The position numbers and the translations under genes are program-made. 64,000 nucleotides of DNA from Tigriopus japonicus (taxonomy: Eukaryota > Arthropoda > Copepoda > Harpacticoida > Harpacticidae). Where the stretch lies: the NCBI GenBank assembly GCA_010645155.1, contig JAAGOF010000046.1, positions 826,921 through 890,920 of the forward strand, given 5' to 3'. Under the pieces are notes generated by a model. The model saw only the letters and a program-made list of their open reading frames with translations, was not told the DNA's origin and did no database searches. Of the stretch, positions 46,730-58,894 are shown piece after piece; the first letter of the stretch is position 1, and each line of letters starts with the position of its first letter.

Positions 46730-48772
46730 TCAACAATTGTGACGTTCAAGACATATGAGAACATGGTAATCATTTGTCAGCTCGTAATTGTCGGTAGAGG
46801 ATTGTATTTTTATCCACTTCCTCGCCAAGATCACGACAAGTGCACCTAACTGAATCCGTAGCCAAATGAGGTCCCAACTCAACTATGATGGCGATTTGCC
46901 AAGGCAGGGGAAAAATAAATTGATTATTTGCGTGTTCCAGCCATGGCACTTCATTTCGAAACTTGGACCGACGTCTGTTGTTGATGATGATGACCACATT
47001 GATTGAAAATGACTGTGGTTTCAAATCCAACACTATTAAAAGACGACCATTCATCCACTCTACGTACAGAAACTGTGAGGAGCCAAACGAATCCAAGTTC
47101 TGCACTGAAGAACTCGAGGACTTCACTCGGCAAGTTCATCTGGACTGTGTGGGGGGCTTTTCGGAAGATTGTGTACACACAGTACAAGTAAAAAACAACA
47201 ACAGCCGCTATCTGTGCTTTGAGGGGGTCCATCTTGCGCATATAATATTCAAGAGCTGGGCCCTCTAATCTGCTTAAATATTCACTGATACATTCAACAC
47301 TTCCATGGAGAGCGAAGTCATCTGCATAAGAAAAGGCATTTTTCCACCAGCTTCTCAATAACCATCGATCATTGTGCAAAACCCGCTGAAGAATGCCAGT
47401 TGCCCAATGGACCTGGTCCAGGACACTTCAGACGACCCTTCTGAATTTCAGGGCCTCGACTACTTTACTAACGTGCCTAGCTTGATGGATGAGGTTAGAC
47501 TTACCACACATCGCCACAGATACGAGGGCAATCTCTACCAATATGTAAATACATCGATGGATTTTCGTCCGTCTCTCTCTTTCTCTCTGGCAATGGCCTA
47601 ATTACAATGCAGAAGAATGTTTTGGCCATAGCAATTGACTACCCTTGGGGTAATTCTTGTTACATCCATCTTGGTCGTGTGCCCCAGGAGCATTGGCAAT
47701 GGGATCGCGTAATGAAGGCAATATGCAAGCAAATCCAAACCAAACCATGATCTTCCGTTCCACAAGAGGTGGTGTCATTCATTTTCTCGTCACCAGAGAT
47801 TGCGTGGCAAAATCATTATTAAATGTGGCGAAGCAGCTGATTGAATATGCGTTGAACGGATGTCTGCGGTGAAGTCCGATCCTCATGGACAAACGCCATC
47901 CCGAGGTGCCAACTCTCAACATGAGCAACGAATTCAATAACCAACGTCTGCATGCGGATAGTTTTACCTCAACGTCTCATGCTTCTCCGAGTAGTTCTGA
48001 AGTTTGTCAGCAATCCGTCCGAGGAAAAAGGATCGATTTGTCTGAGTGATTCTGCTTGGTCATGTTGTTCCAAACCATCCATTTATTATACCATTGGTAA
48101 ATGGACGTATCGCCACCAAAGAGTCTACGCGGGTCTTCTTACCTAGAAACTTGATTGAATAGCCAAAACTATTACAATCTAACATAAGAGCCACAACTAT
48201 TAGTTGTCCGAAACTCCCAAGGGGGAACCCAATAAAACATACTAGAGCAAACAAAGGCTCCAGATCCAGTTCCAACTCTCAAGGGAGACCCTCTTGACCC
48301 TCAGCCCACCATCCTGGTCAAACGCCTAAAAACCGCTTCTAAAATTCATCACATACTGTTCAATCGACCACCTAACCCATAAAAAGCCCATTGAAACTAC
48401 ATTATTATATTATATTTTTAGATATACACCCCCCCCCCCCTACAACACCAGAGTCTCGCCACTCGTAAAAGCAGCTGTTTCTCGCGCACTCCTTGCCGAA
48501 ATTGACGCGGACCGACGGTTGTTTATGGCGAGAGCGGAACTCAAGCCCGGGCTTTATCTTTTTCATCTTGCCTCCTCATAAAGCGAGGTGCCGCCGTCAA
48601 CAGCCTTCGCGCCAGCTTGGAGTGTCTCGCCACTCGCTAGCTCGAGTAGAAAACACACACTCACATTATCCAAGGCGCCAGAAGAGGCGCCAAATGACGG
48701 GGAATCATCTGGATTGAGCACATTGAGCAGCAGAGAGGGCGCGCGCGTTCCACCAGTTTTGTCAAGAGCCAT
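46730..48772 (-). other. Candidate three-exon minus-strand gene, unproven
   Basis: Possible coding exons are 48772-48665 (36 aa, ATG in good Kozak context AGAAATGG, donor GTGAGT), 47385-47068 (106 codons, acceptor CATTCTTCAG, donor GTACGT) and 46882-46730 (51 codons with stop). All junctions are phase 0. The product of about 192 aa would have hydrophobic stretches (IAAVVVFYLYCVYTIF, then LGALVVILA), so a membrane protein. No family is recognised, and open frames of this size occur by chance in this stretch. Confidence 0.22.
48429..48440 (+). repeat. Poly-C run (12)
   Basis: Twelve uninterrupted C at the left edge of the CpG-rich patch. Confidence 0.95.
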
Positions 48773-48830
48773 TTCTGCCCTCTTTCGGACGAGAAGATCG
48801 AGAGGCTCAAGAGCAGTCGGTCGGTTCGTT
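48453..48830. other. CpG-rich patch with 13-bp direct repeats
   Basis: Clearly richer in GC and CpG than its surroundings. GTCTCGCCACTCG occurs at 48453-48465 and again at 48624-48636. It could be a promoter or first-exon region (see the minus-strand candidate starting at 48772) or an unrecognised repeat. Confidence 0.5.
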
Positions 48831-50240
48831 TGAGCCTGGGACGGAATAATAAAGTGAAGGGAACGAAAATGTCTGTTACAGTTCATTGCAAATGATAACT
48901 GCTTTCTAAGAAAACATACCCAGCACATGTTCATGTCTATGTAAGTGCTCGTCAAAGCAAAACAGGGGGAATTTTTCGGATCGTTCTTACTGGAGTTTTT
49001 CCTTGAAGACTTGGTTGGTCCGATTTGCGTTTCCAAGATTGAGGTGGGCCAGAAGAACAATCATGGTTGGTGGTTGGTGGTTGGTGAAGGAGGAATAAAA
49101 AACAGACAATAGCGGGATGGCTTGTGAGCATAATTGATTCTTATCAGACTAAGAGATAGGATAAGAACTTGACTGAGGCCGTCAATTTTCATGAAATGAA
49201 GCGAAAAGACCGCTTCCATGGCTTGCTTCGTCTTCATCCCTCCACCACCCGTCTAAAAAATGGTCCATGTAGCAATCATAAGGTAACAAAAACTGGCTCT
49301 GAACACATTGTCCATTGTACCAGGTTTGCCAATCGAATCCAATCATAATTCTTCGCCTCATCCAGGTTCTAGTCGAACGAAGCAGGCTTTTTTGTGAATT
49401 GTGATTGGACTTTAATATGGTTGAAAGATTTGCAAAGAAGAAAAAAAGCTAATGGAACCAAACCTCTCCAGCAGGAACCCTGGATGTGTTGGCTTGACTT
49501 CAGATTATGCACCCAGGTACGAGATGTTATGCACTCTGGGTTTTTATGGTTCGGTTGTCTCTTGCCATTCTAAGTTGATTTAGATAACCAGATATCAATC
49601 TTGGGAACTTCTTTGTACTCGCACTTGGCACAACTGAGACGAGAAACAATTCCGTTGTCGTCTTATTCGGATGCCATTTCACGTCACTCTCTCAACATCT
49701 GGTTGATCTCTTTACGAAAGTCTAAGAATTTACCCAATCTGCATTCTTTTTACGTTTTACTTCCAACAGAAATAAAACATTATTTTTGAGGCAAACTTCA
49801 TGTAATTACAGCATATTTGTACTTCAATCATTCTCCACAAAACTAAATTTTCGATATCAAATCCCACAAATACGACTGAGGAAAACCATTCAAAAATTAA
49901 TGCATTTTAAACCCCATCAAACTGATTGGTGCATCCAACTTTCGGCTCAAATGTCAAAGGAATTTGACTCAGAAGACTTCATATTTCTATTGCAAATAGT
50001 GCATCATCCATTGTTGGGTGTCTTTTCCCAAAAATTTCGCCATTTCGATGCTTCTTCAAAATCAGATAAATCTGTGACGCAGACCCCGATTCCCTCGTTT
50101 TTCGATATACGTGGTACACACACATGCTTGAAACCGCAAGAACGAATTGCCTGTGGCCCACCACTGCACATGGAGACATTTAAACCAATAACCACCACCA
50201 CCACCACTATTGCCACGAAGTCAGTCATCATCATCATGCA

Positions 50241-50263
50241 TCCATCCAACCAACCAACCAACC
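50241..50263 (+). repeat. (AACC)n microsatellite
   Basis: About five AACC units, reverse-strand equivalent of the GGTT tracts elsewhere in the window. Confidence 0.9.
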
Positions 50264-53200
50264 CTTATGTCAGTTTGCATGTAAGACAGTTTTGCATGCA
50301 AGCACGTTAACAAGGCAATCACACAACACAGAGGACCCCTCAAACCTGGACCACTCTGTCTATAGGGACCATGGACAGGTTATACGGAAACTTCTTGAAC
50401 ATGGAGATCCAACCAGACTAACGGCTCTCCTCGGTCTCTTCCCCAACTCTTGGACAGAGTGAATGGTAGCTCCCCTGTGCTCGGATTATTATTATTCCTG
50501 GAGTTTGAATCTAATTGACATGGCAGCCAAGCCAACCAAAGTCTGTCGAGTCTCAACAGAGATGCTCGCATCGATCTAGTCTTCGCGTCACTCTAAAAAA
50601 ATGGCTAGGGAAAAGGAATGTTTGCTGGAAACATTCGACTTATTTATCAAAGTATGTACATTAATGTGACAAGGACAATCCTATTGTACTGCATGTGCCT
50701 CTTTTGGCATAAAATTATGAGGAAATTTTTAGCAGAAAAGAGGCTGGTGTGGCAAGGTATGTTTTGATAGTGATTCCGGGAGTCGGATCCTCACGCAATT
50801 CCAACCTGAAGGTATTGACAAAAAAAAAGTCTGAATTGAAGGAGAAACCTGGGGACATAATGAGAGTGGAAGGATCTAAATTGAATTCTCTTCTTCAACA
50901 TGAATTACCACGCAAGTCTAAAAGAAAAGGGGAGGAAAAAGACGTGGAATATGCCTTGAATATGCATGAATTGATTAAAATTTAATCGGGCTTCTCGCCC
51001 GTAAAAATAATTAACCATCAAATTGCTCCAGGGCACAAAAAACTTCCGCTGTTCAAAGAATCAAATGGAAAAGGGTAAGAACAAGCTTTGTTTTCAATCT
51101 TCTCCCGGTGGAAATGACACTTTTGTCAATTCTGTCAAAGATTTTCTGTCAAATTTTTCACTTTGACTCACATGAACCTTCCCTCAGGTGTGTCATGCAC
51201 AACAAAGATTAAACGGTTCACCTTTCAGGGTGGCCGATTCATGCGAGGGCTTCAATTTTTAATGGCAAAAGTGAATTGTTTCCATGAAGGAGAACAAAAC
51301 CATCGAGATTCTGGAATCTAGACAAGTACACATGCATCTTTGATGACATTAAGCGATGGAAAGTTTATTTTTTGTCCTTTTTTCATTAACTTTCTTTGTC
51401 AAACAAAGAGTGAACGAACGCACGTCTTAGGAAAGTTTGCTCTTCCTTTGTCGGTGTTCTTCATTCTTCACCCCAGATTTCCATTGCCATTCCGTTATCA
51501 AGCAAGTCGTATCAACTCATGGATCGTCAGAGAATTCGAAATGATTACACATCACACGCACATTAGCAAGAAGGCATTAATCAAATCAGTGTCTTATTCA
51601 TATGCCTAATCCTTGGATTCAGGTCGAATCTAGTTCTGCAGGCAAGTGTTCCATTAATGGCTTGGACTGTCGTGAGAGGCGCCTTGGAACTTGGAAAGCT
51701 GACACAAGATTTCAGCTTCGAACAAAAGAAGCACACTCCAAACTCATCGAAGCTGAACCCACACAAGTTTATGTGGGACAACGGCCGTTTCTAGCGACAT
51801 ACCGTGTATGCACCCACAGCACGATGATGTACTTCTACTTGGTGTATTAAGCCCATGGGACGAGAATTGATGGATCATATCCTTTCTACTTCAATACACA
51901 TGCACACCACACCACTCGTGTGCATCGAAAACGCCCAGGATTGATCTTTGTCCGCTGAAAATACATTTTTTTTAGGGTCCGTTGGATTGCTATATTTTTT
52001 CTTGAAATTTGGTATGATAGTAAAAGTTATAACTGCAGATGTTTTGGATGGAGTTTTGTTTTAGCGGAGGCATTTAGTCGGATCTTATCTCGAAGATCAC
52101 AACAGTTGGTATGGATTGAACTCTGATCAGATTTGGCGGCATCATTATTGACTGCTCAGTTCGTGGCTCCCTTATATGTGCCAAGACATTCACATTCTTA
52201 TTAATGAGAGAGTGAGCATAATTAATTCAAGAAACTAATTACAAATACGCCCTGCTGGTTCTCAATGCCCGCCTGAAAATAATTGCCACTCAACTCCAAC
52301 GGAGCACTCGATTTGAATAAGACCAACAACACATGGCTCTTCAAACCCGAGTCAATCCCGTTGTTGTTGTTGTTTTTCATACCATGAGATGAAAAGATGC
52401 CAGATTTTCCAAAAGTGCAAAAAACGTTCTCGACGTGGTCTTTGTCATCGATTTGGGCCAAGTCCAAACTTTGTCAAGGTCTTTTCAGTCATGTCTCGTG
52501 AAAAAAGACCTCCTTAGAAACCCGCGATTGAAGTTCGGCAACGTCAAATCTAGTGGATGTACGTACAACGTGAATCGAGGTAAAGAAAGGGTGGAAACAA
52601 ACCTTGCTGCAATCTTGAAATTCTTTGAGCCATCTCTCTTAAGACACGTCCAGACAAAGGGAACTAAGATGAAATAATCACTCCATCTTGAAACAGCCAT
52701 TACGAGGCTTTGAGCAGCATTTCTTCGTGGTGTGTCTTAGGGGTCTTTTGCTTTGTGTGCCCATTTGCACCAATTACAAGAGTGAATGAGTTTTTGGCCT
52801 CCAGACAATTTCCAGAACTAGCCTAGCAGAAAATGCCTCTCTTCTAAAACAATATTTTCCTAAGAATACTTCGTACTACTTACACATGTACACTAAAATA
52901 ATTTAATTCTCTCTGATGAGCATATGCAAATCAAAGATGAAGACGGAAACCCATTCATATTCCAAAAGTATACTCAGAGTTACACGCGTAAAATATGGTT
53001 CCAAAATGAAATTTGGGAGGAGTTAAATACCGGCTTTTATTCCACCACGAAAAGGGTTAACAAGGTAATGGTCGGTTCTTTCTTGAGTGTGCACCAAATC
53101 ACACAGAAAATAAGGAGACAACTCAGTATTTATGTGGCCAGGTGGGGGGCCTTCTTTCTCTCGTTTCCCCTCTCTACCAAGTCACTTCAAACGGTGCTAA

Positions 53201-56200
53201 CATTACAGTACCAAAACATGTTAGTTCAACTCCTTTCCAGAACAAGTGGATCATAATTGGGCCTACCATTTTCTTCCTTTTATGTACTAGAGACGCCAAA
53301 TGATTCCTCGTCAAGACTGATCAACCAATCGCCTCTCTCAACTACGAGAACACGACCCCCAAACCCACTGACCAAGAATGAACCCAAACCCTGAAAGAAG
53401 CGGAGAAAGAGGAGGTGTTAAAATTGACGCCTATGGAGACCGAACGAAAGCAAATGCAAAGACGTTCTCTTTCTTGGCCACTTGGCACCTCCCACTTTTG
53501 TGTGAGTCAGAAAGACTCGAGGGACGCCAGAATAGCAATGAGGCAAAGAGAATTTTGGAGTGGCCATGAATTAATGGACACCTAGTGCAACAGATGGCTT
53601 CGGCCAATGACGACTCGTGTTATCTTTGGAACCAATTTCATATCTGGATGGTTCGTCTTTTTTTCCCGGGGCCTCGTGTGCCGATTACAATTATCATGAG
53701 GGAGATAAGGCGAATGAACATTTATCAAACATGTCTTTCTGTGGCAACTTCCCTTCCACTTCATAAACAAGCAGGAAGGAAGACAAGGGACAAATTAGGT
53801 CGATATCATACAACGAGAGTCACTATCACATGTCACTATCATGAAAACTCGTCGTTTCTCCGAGAAGCTCGAATGACGACAATGAGCAGGAAGAACGTTC
53901 AATTGATTTGATTTCAATTCAAGCGTAAGCTCAAACGTTTCGTTCGAAGATCTCCTGGGTCTCGATGATTCGTACAAGTACGAACATGTCACTAACGCCG
54001 AGATTTCCTCCCTATCCCAAGGATCACCCAACTTTCAATCAAGGCGCCATTCTCGTGAAGGGACGGGAGATCGGGGTTGTTTTACCAAAGGATCGTGAGG
54101 AGATCTCCACGAGAATGTGAGTGGTTCCTGGTGGAGATGGCAAACATAAATAATTTGTTTGGTGACAGTGGTGACGTCGGCAACACTCCAGGGGTTCCAA
54201 TCTTGGAACATCAGGGGGCCTTTGGAACCCAAATAGGAGCTGATTTGGGGACAAGGAAATCCATTTTGGGGTCATTGGGTGGATGGGTGTGTGTATGGAT
54301 CTTGGTGGCTTCTGTGGATACGCTCATAGATTTCCCAGCGTCAACACGACCCAACCTAACTACACTAGCAGTTAGCACATCAAAGTACTACAGTAGGTAT
54401 GAGCGCCTGCATTCACCATAACTCACTCTAAATTAGAATCCCCTCGGACTTTATACCAATCAAGATAATGCGTCATGTCTTGAAATGTCATTCGACTCTA
54501 GCAATTCTTGCTCTTAGAATCGAATTTGTCCAATTCATGAGCAAAAAAAAAAGTGATTTCCATAAAAAATAAGCATCCGAGCCCGACGAATCGAGTGACT
54601 CGGAGAGGCACACTCCCGACTTCGACTCACTTTTCACAGAGCCTACTTGGGTGTTGACATTTTGGGTTCCCATCTCCACTCAGGAGCGTCCTCACCTCAG
54701 CAGGGGTGCTGGGATGAATTGTTATTGTCATCACTGCCATTAGGTTCGAGGTTGATTTTTTTGATTGTCCTCCTCCTCCTCTTGGGCACAAAGGCTATCG
54801 ATTTCACTTGTCATTAGGCGCTTTGTGGGCGCGTGTCCCGATCTCTGAATCCATTCTCGAGGAAGTCAGCTCTCATCACACCATTAAACTGAGTTTGGTG
54901 AGAACGAAATTGATTCAAGATGGCGAATGAATCATCATCACAATGACGACAACCCCTCGCCGGAAATTGTATTTATGAGCAAATTTTGCTAATATCGCGC
55001 CAAGGGAGGTCTCTCTCGAAACAGTTTGAGAAGGGACTTAAAAGAGCGGTTTTTTTCGAAAACAACTCTTGTCGTGTTTCGAACAAATGGAGGTTCTTCG
55101 TCTGCTTCGTGAGCCTTCTACTCTCGTATGAGAGTGTAACCAGTCCTCCTGATTGGGAAGAAATAGTTGGGTCTGGTCGAAGGAAGAGTTATGGGTCCCA
55201 CTTAATTGGATGACCACAAAATTCTTGTTACATTGTTCTTGTACGGGGCCACATAAAACCTGAATCTATCAAGCCGAGTCTAACAACCATTACGACAACA
55301 TGGTGTCTTTGGACAAACACTAAGCAAGCACCCAAAAACTTCTATTCATATTTAGTAGGTAAGCAGTTCTCGAACACAAGAATTGCCGTTACTCTGCGTA
55401 TTTTTCTCGATCTTGCCAGAGAGGAGCATCACTCTTCTGGAGACTTTTGGTGGAGTCATGCTTTACCTTAAGGTACTGGAGGATGACGATGGCCAAGCCA
55501 CGCCCATGTGAACATCATACGTGTGCACACAGGGACATATTATTCCAACTTAAATTTTGTATTGAGTCGTGATAAGGGTGAGAATCAATTGACTTTAGGG
55601 TGCTTGGCTTGATATTGGCACCTTAGCATGAATGGTTTGGTTCATGAACTTGAGACCATCAGATTTTCACTTTTCGACGCTCGTTTCCTCGATTGCTCAT
55701 CTATCACGGGGTTGGTGAAGCTTGCTGCCAGAACGTCAAGAAAAAAGTCCCATCTCCACGCCCACAGCTTTTTCCTTGAGTGCCTCTCAAAAGCGGGACC
55801 TTTAGCCAGCCTTTATGCTTCCAAGTGGATCATGATGATGATCGCGCTTGGTTGGAGTTCATGATGATCTTTGGAACTCCCAGCTTCTCGGCTTTAAGAG
55901 GAGGTCAAGGAAATCACTAAAGTAGATATTTGATAACCTTAAAGAGGCCTTCCAGAAGTGGCTTACTCGTAAGATTCCCCGTGGTCCATCTGTTGCAAGA
56001 GATGTTATAAAAGAGTCATAAAAAAACTTTGGCCAAACTTTGTTGCTTCCTACTCCTACTCCTCACCCTCCTCCCAAGAACCTCGCCGAAGGGCTAGTTC
56101 TTCACAAACTTGTGTGCCGAAATTTACTACAAGCCTTAAAAACCTTCACACTACACTTCATCATGAGTTCTTTTTTCCTGTTTCCTGCTACTCCCAAGTT

Positions 56201-57443
56201 TTGCTACTCCCAAAGAATTTGCCAAACAACCAACTAACCAACCAACAGGCTGAGCCGTTTGTTTAAATTCCACGAAACTTTGCGCCATCCTCAAGAATCT
56301 GGAAAACTGCTACGAGCATCTAGAGCATGAGAAAAAACTTGTTCCACAATATTTTGAGGGAAAAGAAGAGCTCAAGAACGAAAGCCATTCATTCATCCTC
56401 ACCATTTTTATGGGCAGGTCCACACCAAGTAAGAGTGGGTGGTGGTGGTGCTCCAACGGCATTCTCTATGGATGATGCTTCGTACAGGACAGAGGTCGTC
56501 TTCCTTCAGCGCCATCGTTCTTCTCCTTGACAATGCTCAAGATAAAGTGCGACGCGAAAGGCGTCGTTTAGGCTCCATATCCCTTCCAATATCATTCCGA
56601 AAGCATCCTTCCTCCCCCCTCGAGATCCTGGAAGAAGAGGCCAAGACAGACAGTAAGTGTACCACCCACCCACCACTACCGTCACTACTACCATCACATC
56701 ACCATGGATCTGGAACTCGACAAACGAAGTGTGCGTGTTTGGGTGTCTTCTTTTCTTCTCAAGCGAGTTCCTTCTAGCTAGACTTTCTTTGGCTCCACTG
56801 AAGGTTCTTGAACCAAAGATGTCAATGCCAAGGAGAATGTGTACAAGAAAAATAGGAAATATCAACCAAGTCAAGGATAGCCCAGTGTTAAGTCAGATAG
56901 CGTATTTATCAAAGTTCATCGATTGGGACAAAGCAAGTCTGTGATCTCTTTTTGGCAGTGAATAAAAGAGAACCCCTGTTCCATCCACTCTACCCTTATC
57001 TATCTATTTGGCCTACTTTTCCAAAGTTGAATGTGGCGTTAGATTCAACGGCTTTCGTGTGAGATCCAAGAAGTGGCGGATGAAGGAACAAGAACAAGGA
57101 TGAGAGAAGCTGCTGGTTCCATTTCGGGCACCAGAGAAGGGAAACTAAGGAAAAGAAGGGGGGATCATCCACTCCATATACACACGCATTACTTGCTCCC
57201 ACTAGAGCTGAACTACGATCCATCCAAGAATTCTTGTGGAGGCTCTGTTTGCTGCTGGTTGGTGGTGGTGAGCGAGTGAGTGAGCCGAGTTCCATGCTTG
57301 ATGTGGCTGAAGAATAGCAGTGGAACGATCTGGGAAGACAGCTTGGAACTCGCACCAGATCCACTGATCCGCTTCCTGTGGCAAAAAAGAAGAAGGAGTC
57401 TAAACCCTGAACTAGTGAGCTCTGTGCTAACAACACTGTATGT

Positions 57444-57463
57444 ACGAACGAACGAACGAACGA
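57444..57463 (+). repeat. (CGAA)n microsatellite
   Basis: Five tandem CGAA units. Confidence 0.9.
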
Positions 57464-58085
57464 ATGGAGACTGCAGCGAAGACTCATTCCAATGTGGATG
57501 GAGACCCACAGAAGGGAAGGCAACCAAGCGAAAACTTGGTCTTGGAACGTGGAATGATGGACAAAAACCAAAAGCATGGTGGTAGAAAGTCAACAGATAA
57601 TCAGAGCTTAGACCTAGCCTGTCGTTCTTTCTGGATGAAAATGACGTCGAATACATTTCAAGGACTAAACTGAACACCATTGGTTCTTGTATGTTGTCAA
57701 CGAAAATCGCTCGATTGATTTTTTTCTCTTCTTATACCCTTCACCTTCTACAAGATCGGTTAGAAACATTGTCAAAGACATGTAAATGTTAAATCAACAT
57801 CATTTCTCCGAAGCTAATTTGCCGGTTCTGAATAGGAGACACTCTTCCGTGTTTCAAAACTGAAATTTGGTCACATTCCATGAAGAAGATTAAAATTCAT
57901 CAGGTTCCAAGCTCAAACGCACAGGCTTCATCTTTTATTCTCACGAAAACAATTTGTCTTTTCTTCAAATATCATCAACTTGCCAAAAAAGCAAATGGTT
58001 TGAGTCAATATGGATCACTCTTACAAGTTTGTAAACACGGATGGTTCTCAGCTTACAAATCAACGCTAATAATCCCCAATGATCT

Positions 58086-58894
58086 TCAGCGTTGGCCATT
58101 GGCTCTTCCTTGATTGTTCGTTCCATTGGTATCTGGATCCATTCCTAGTTCCTAGAAGGGGGAAGAGCGAAATAGCATCACATCCATCTCAGGAACGTGT
58201 ACACACACTCGAATCAGGAATCTACATGTGACTACTACGTTCTTCCACTTGGTCCATACACACTCGTGCATCGTAATGAAAAGGTCTCTTGAGTGCACAT
58301 GGACACAGATACATGAGGGACACGTGCAAAGCCAATCATAATTTCGGAAAAATGCCATTCAGTCCGATGAGAGCGAAGAAGGGTCGTTAGATAAATATGA
58401 CGATACAAACATAAAAGTTGATCATTTCCAGAGTAAGTTACGTGAATGGAACATTGAGAGGCTTTGATTGATGGTCTCTTTGTGGTCCAGGTTTTTTTAA
58501 AGTCTTGAGGATTTTTCTTACCATTGTATTTCCGCTTGTGGAATCGAGGACCGTGGATGAATCAGAGATCGTTGGAAGACAAATAGATGCCAACAAGGGA
58601 GTTCCAATTGATGACATGTCAACGGGAGGAAAGTCGCTCGACCTCAGTGTGCCACCATAGATTTCGAGGGAGTGATAGATCGCTCGATCAAGTGACCTCA
58701 TTTCAAAACTACTGGGCAATACTTTGGCCACATCGTCAAGTCCAAGCTAAGGTAGTTGATTACTTTGCCTGATGTAATGGACTCGACTATTTACCTCCAA
58801 TCCGGTGGTAGAGGGTCCATATCTGTGGCCTAAGTAAAGACTTGTTTTATTGTCAATGGTCCCTTGGTTCTCAAAGGGTTGAGCTTCCTCCATC
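58086..58894 (-). other. Candidate C-terminal exons of a minus-strand gene, unproven
   Basis: Exons 58894-58795, 58746-58522 and 58151-58086 join in phase 0 across introns of 48 and 370 bases. Donors are GTAAAT and GTAAGA; acceptors are CTACCTTAG and CCCTTCTAG. Sample readings are NQGTIDNKTSLYLGHRYGP, LGLDDVAKVLPSSFEMRSLD and ELGMDPDTNGTNNQGRANG followed by a stop. The first exon enters in phase 2 or begins at its own ATG. No homologue is recognised. Confidence 0.28.

Larger units (their letters stand above)
33198..48452. other. Gene-poor 3' flank of omb, part 1
   Basis: I recognise no known gene. Contents are simple repeats ((GGTT)n at 34065-34089 and 41571-41597) and scattered open segments with possible splice sites. 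Candidates on plus are 39094-39193 with 39342-39427, and single segments ending at donors near 41294, 44034 and 45923. On minus there are 47068-47385 and 46730-46882. None matches a family I know. The stretch may be the regulatory domain of omb. Confidence 0.45.
48831..58085. other. Gene-poor 3' flank of omb, part 2
   Basis: No known gene is recognised. It contains microsatellites at 49064-49086, 50241-50263, 56225-56247 and 57444-57463. The longest open frames (plus 49786-50310, minus 56996-57577) are low-complexity and show no domain. A possible exon at plus 56510-56652 is listed separately. Confidence 0.45.

Noticed and set aside
46951..47379. FSYADDFALHG on the minus strand looks like a reverse transcriptase YADD box
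   Set aside because: No other RT block lies upstream or downstream in frame, and what follows is a hydrophobic stretch atypical of RT.
48555..48580. GAGGAGG before ATG with an ATGA stop/start overlap on minus, as in bacterial operons
   Set aside because: The surroundings are clearly eukaryotic, neither frame resembles a bacterial protein, and the pattern is short enough to be chance.
48563..49060. 165-aa minus open frame
   Set aside because: As one uninterrupted gene it has no domain. Only the inner 48665-48772 part with a donor site is kept as a weak exon candidate.
49786..50310. 174-aa plus open frame
   Set aside because: Includes a Thr run coded by a simple repeat; no domain, signal or homologue recognised.
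56996..57577. 193-aa minus open frame
   Set aside because: Ser/Leu/Phe-rich low-complexity reading across a CGAA microsatellite; no domain recognised.
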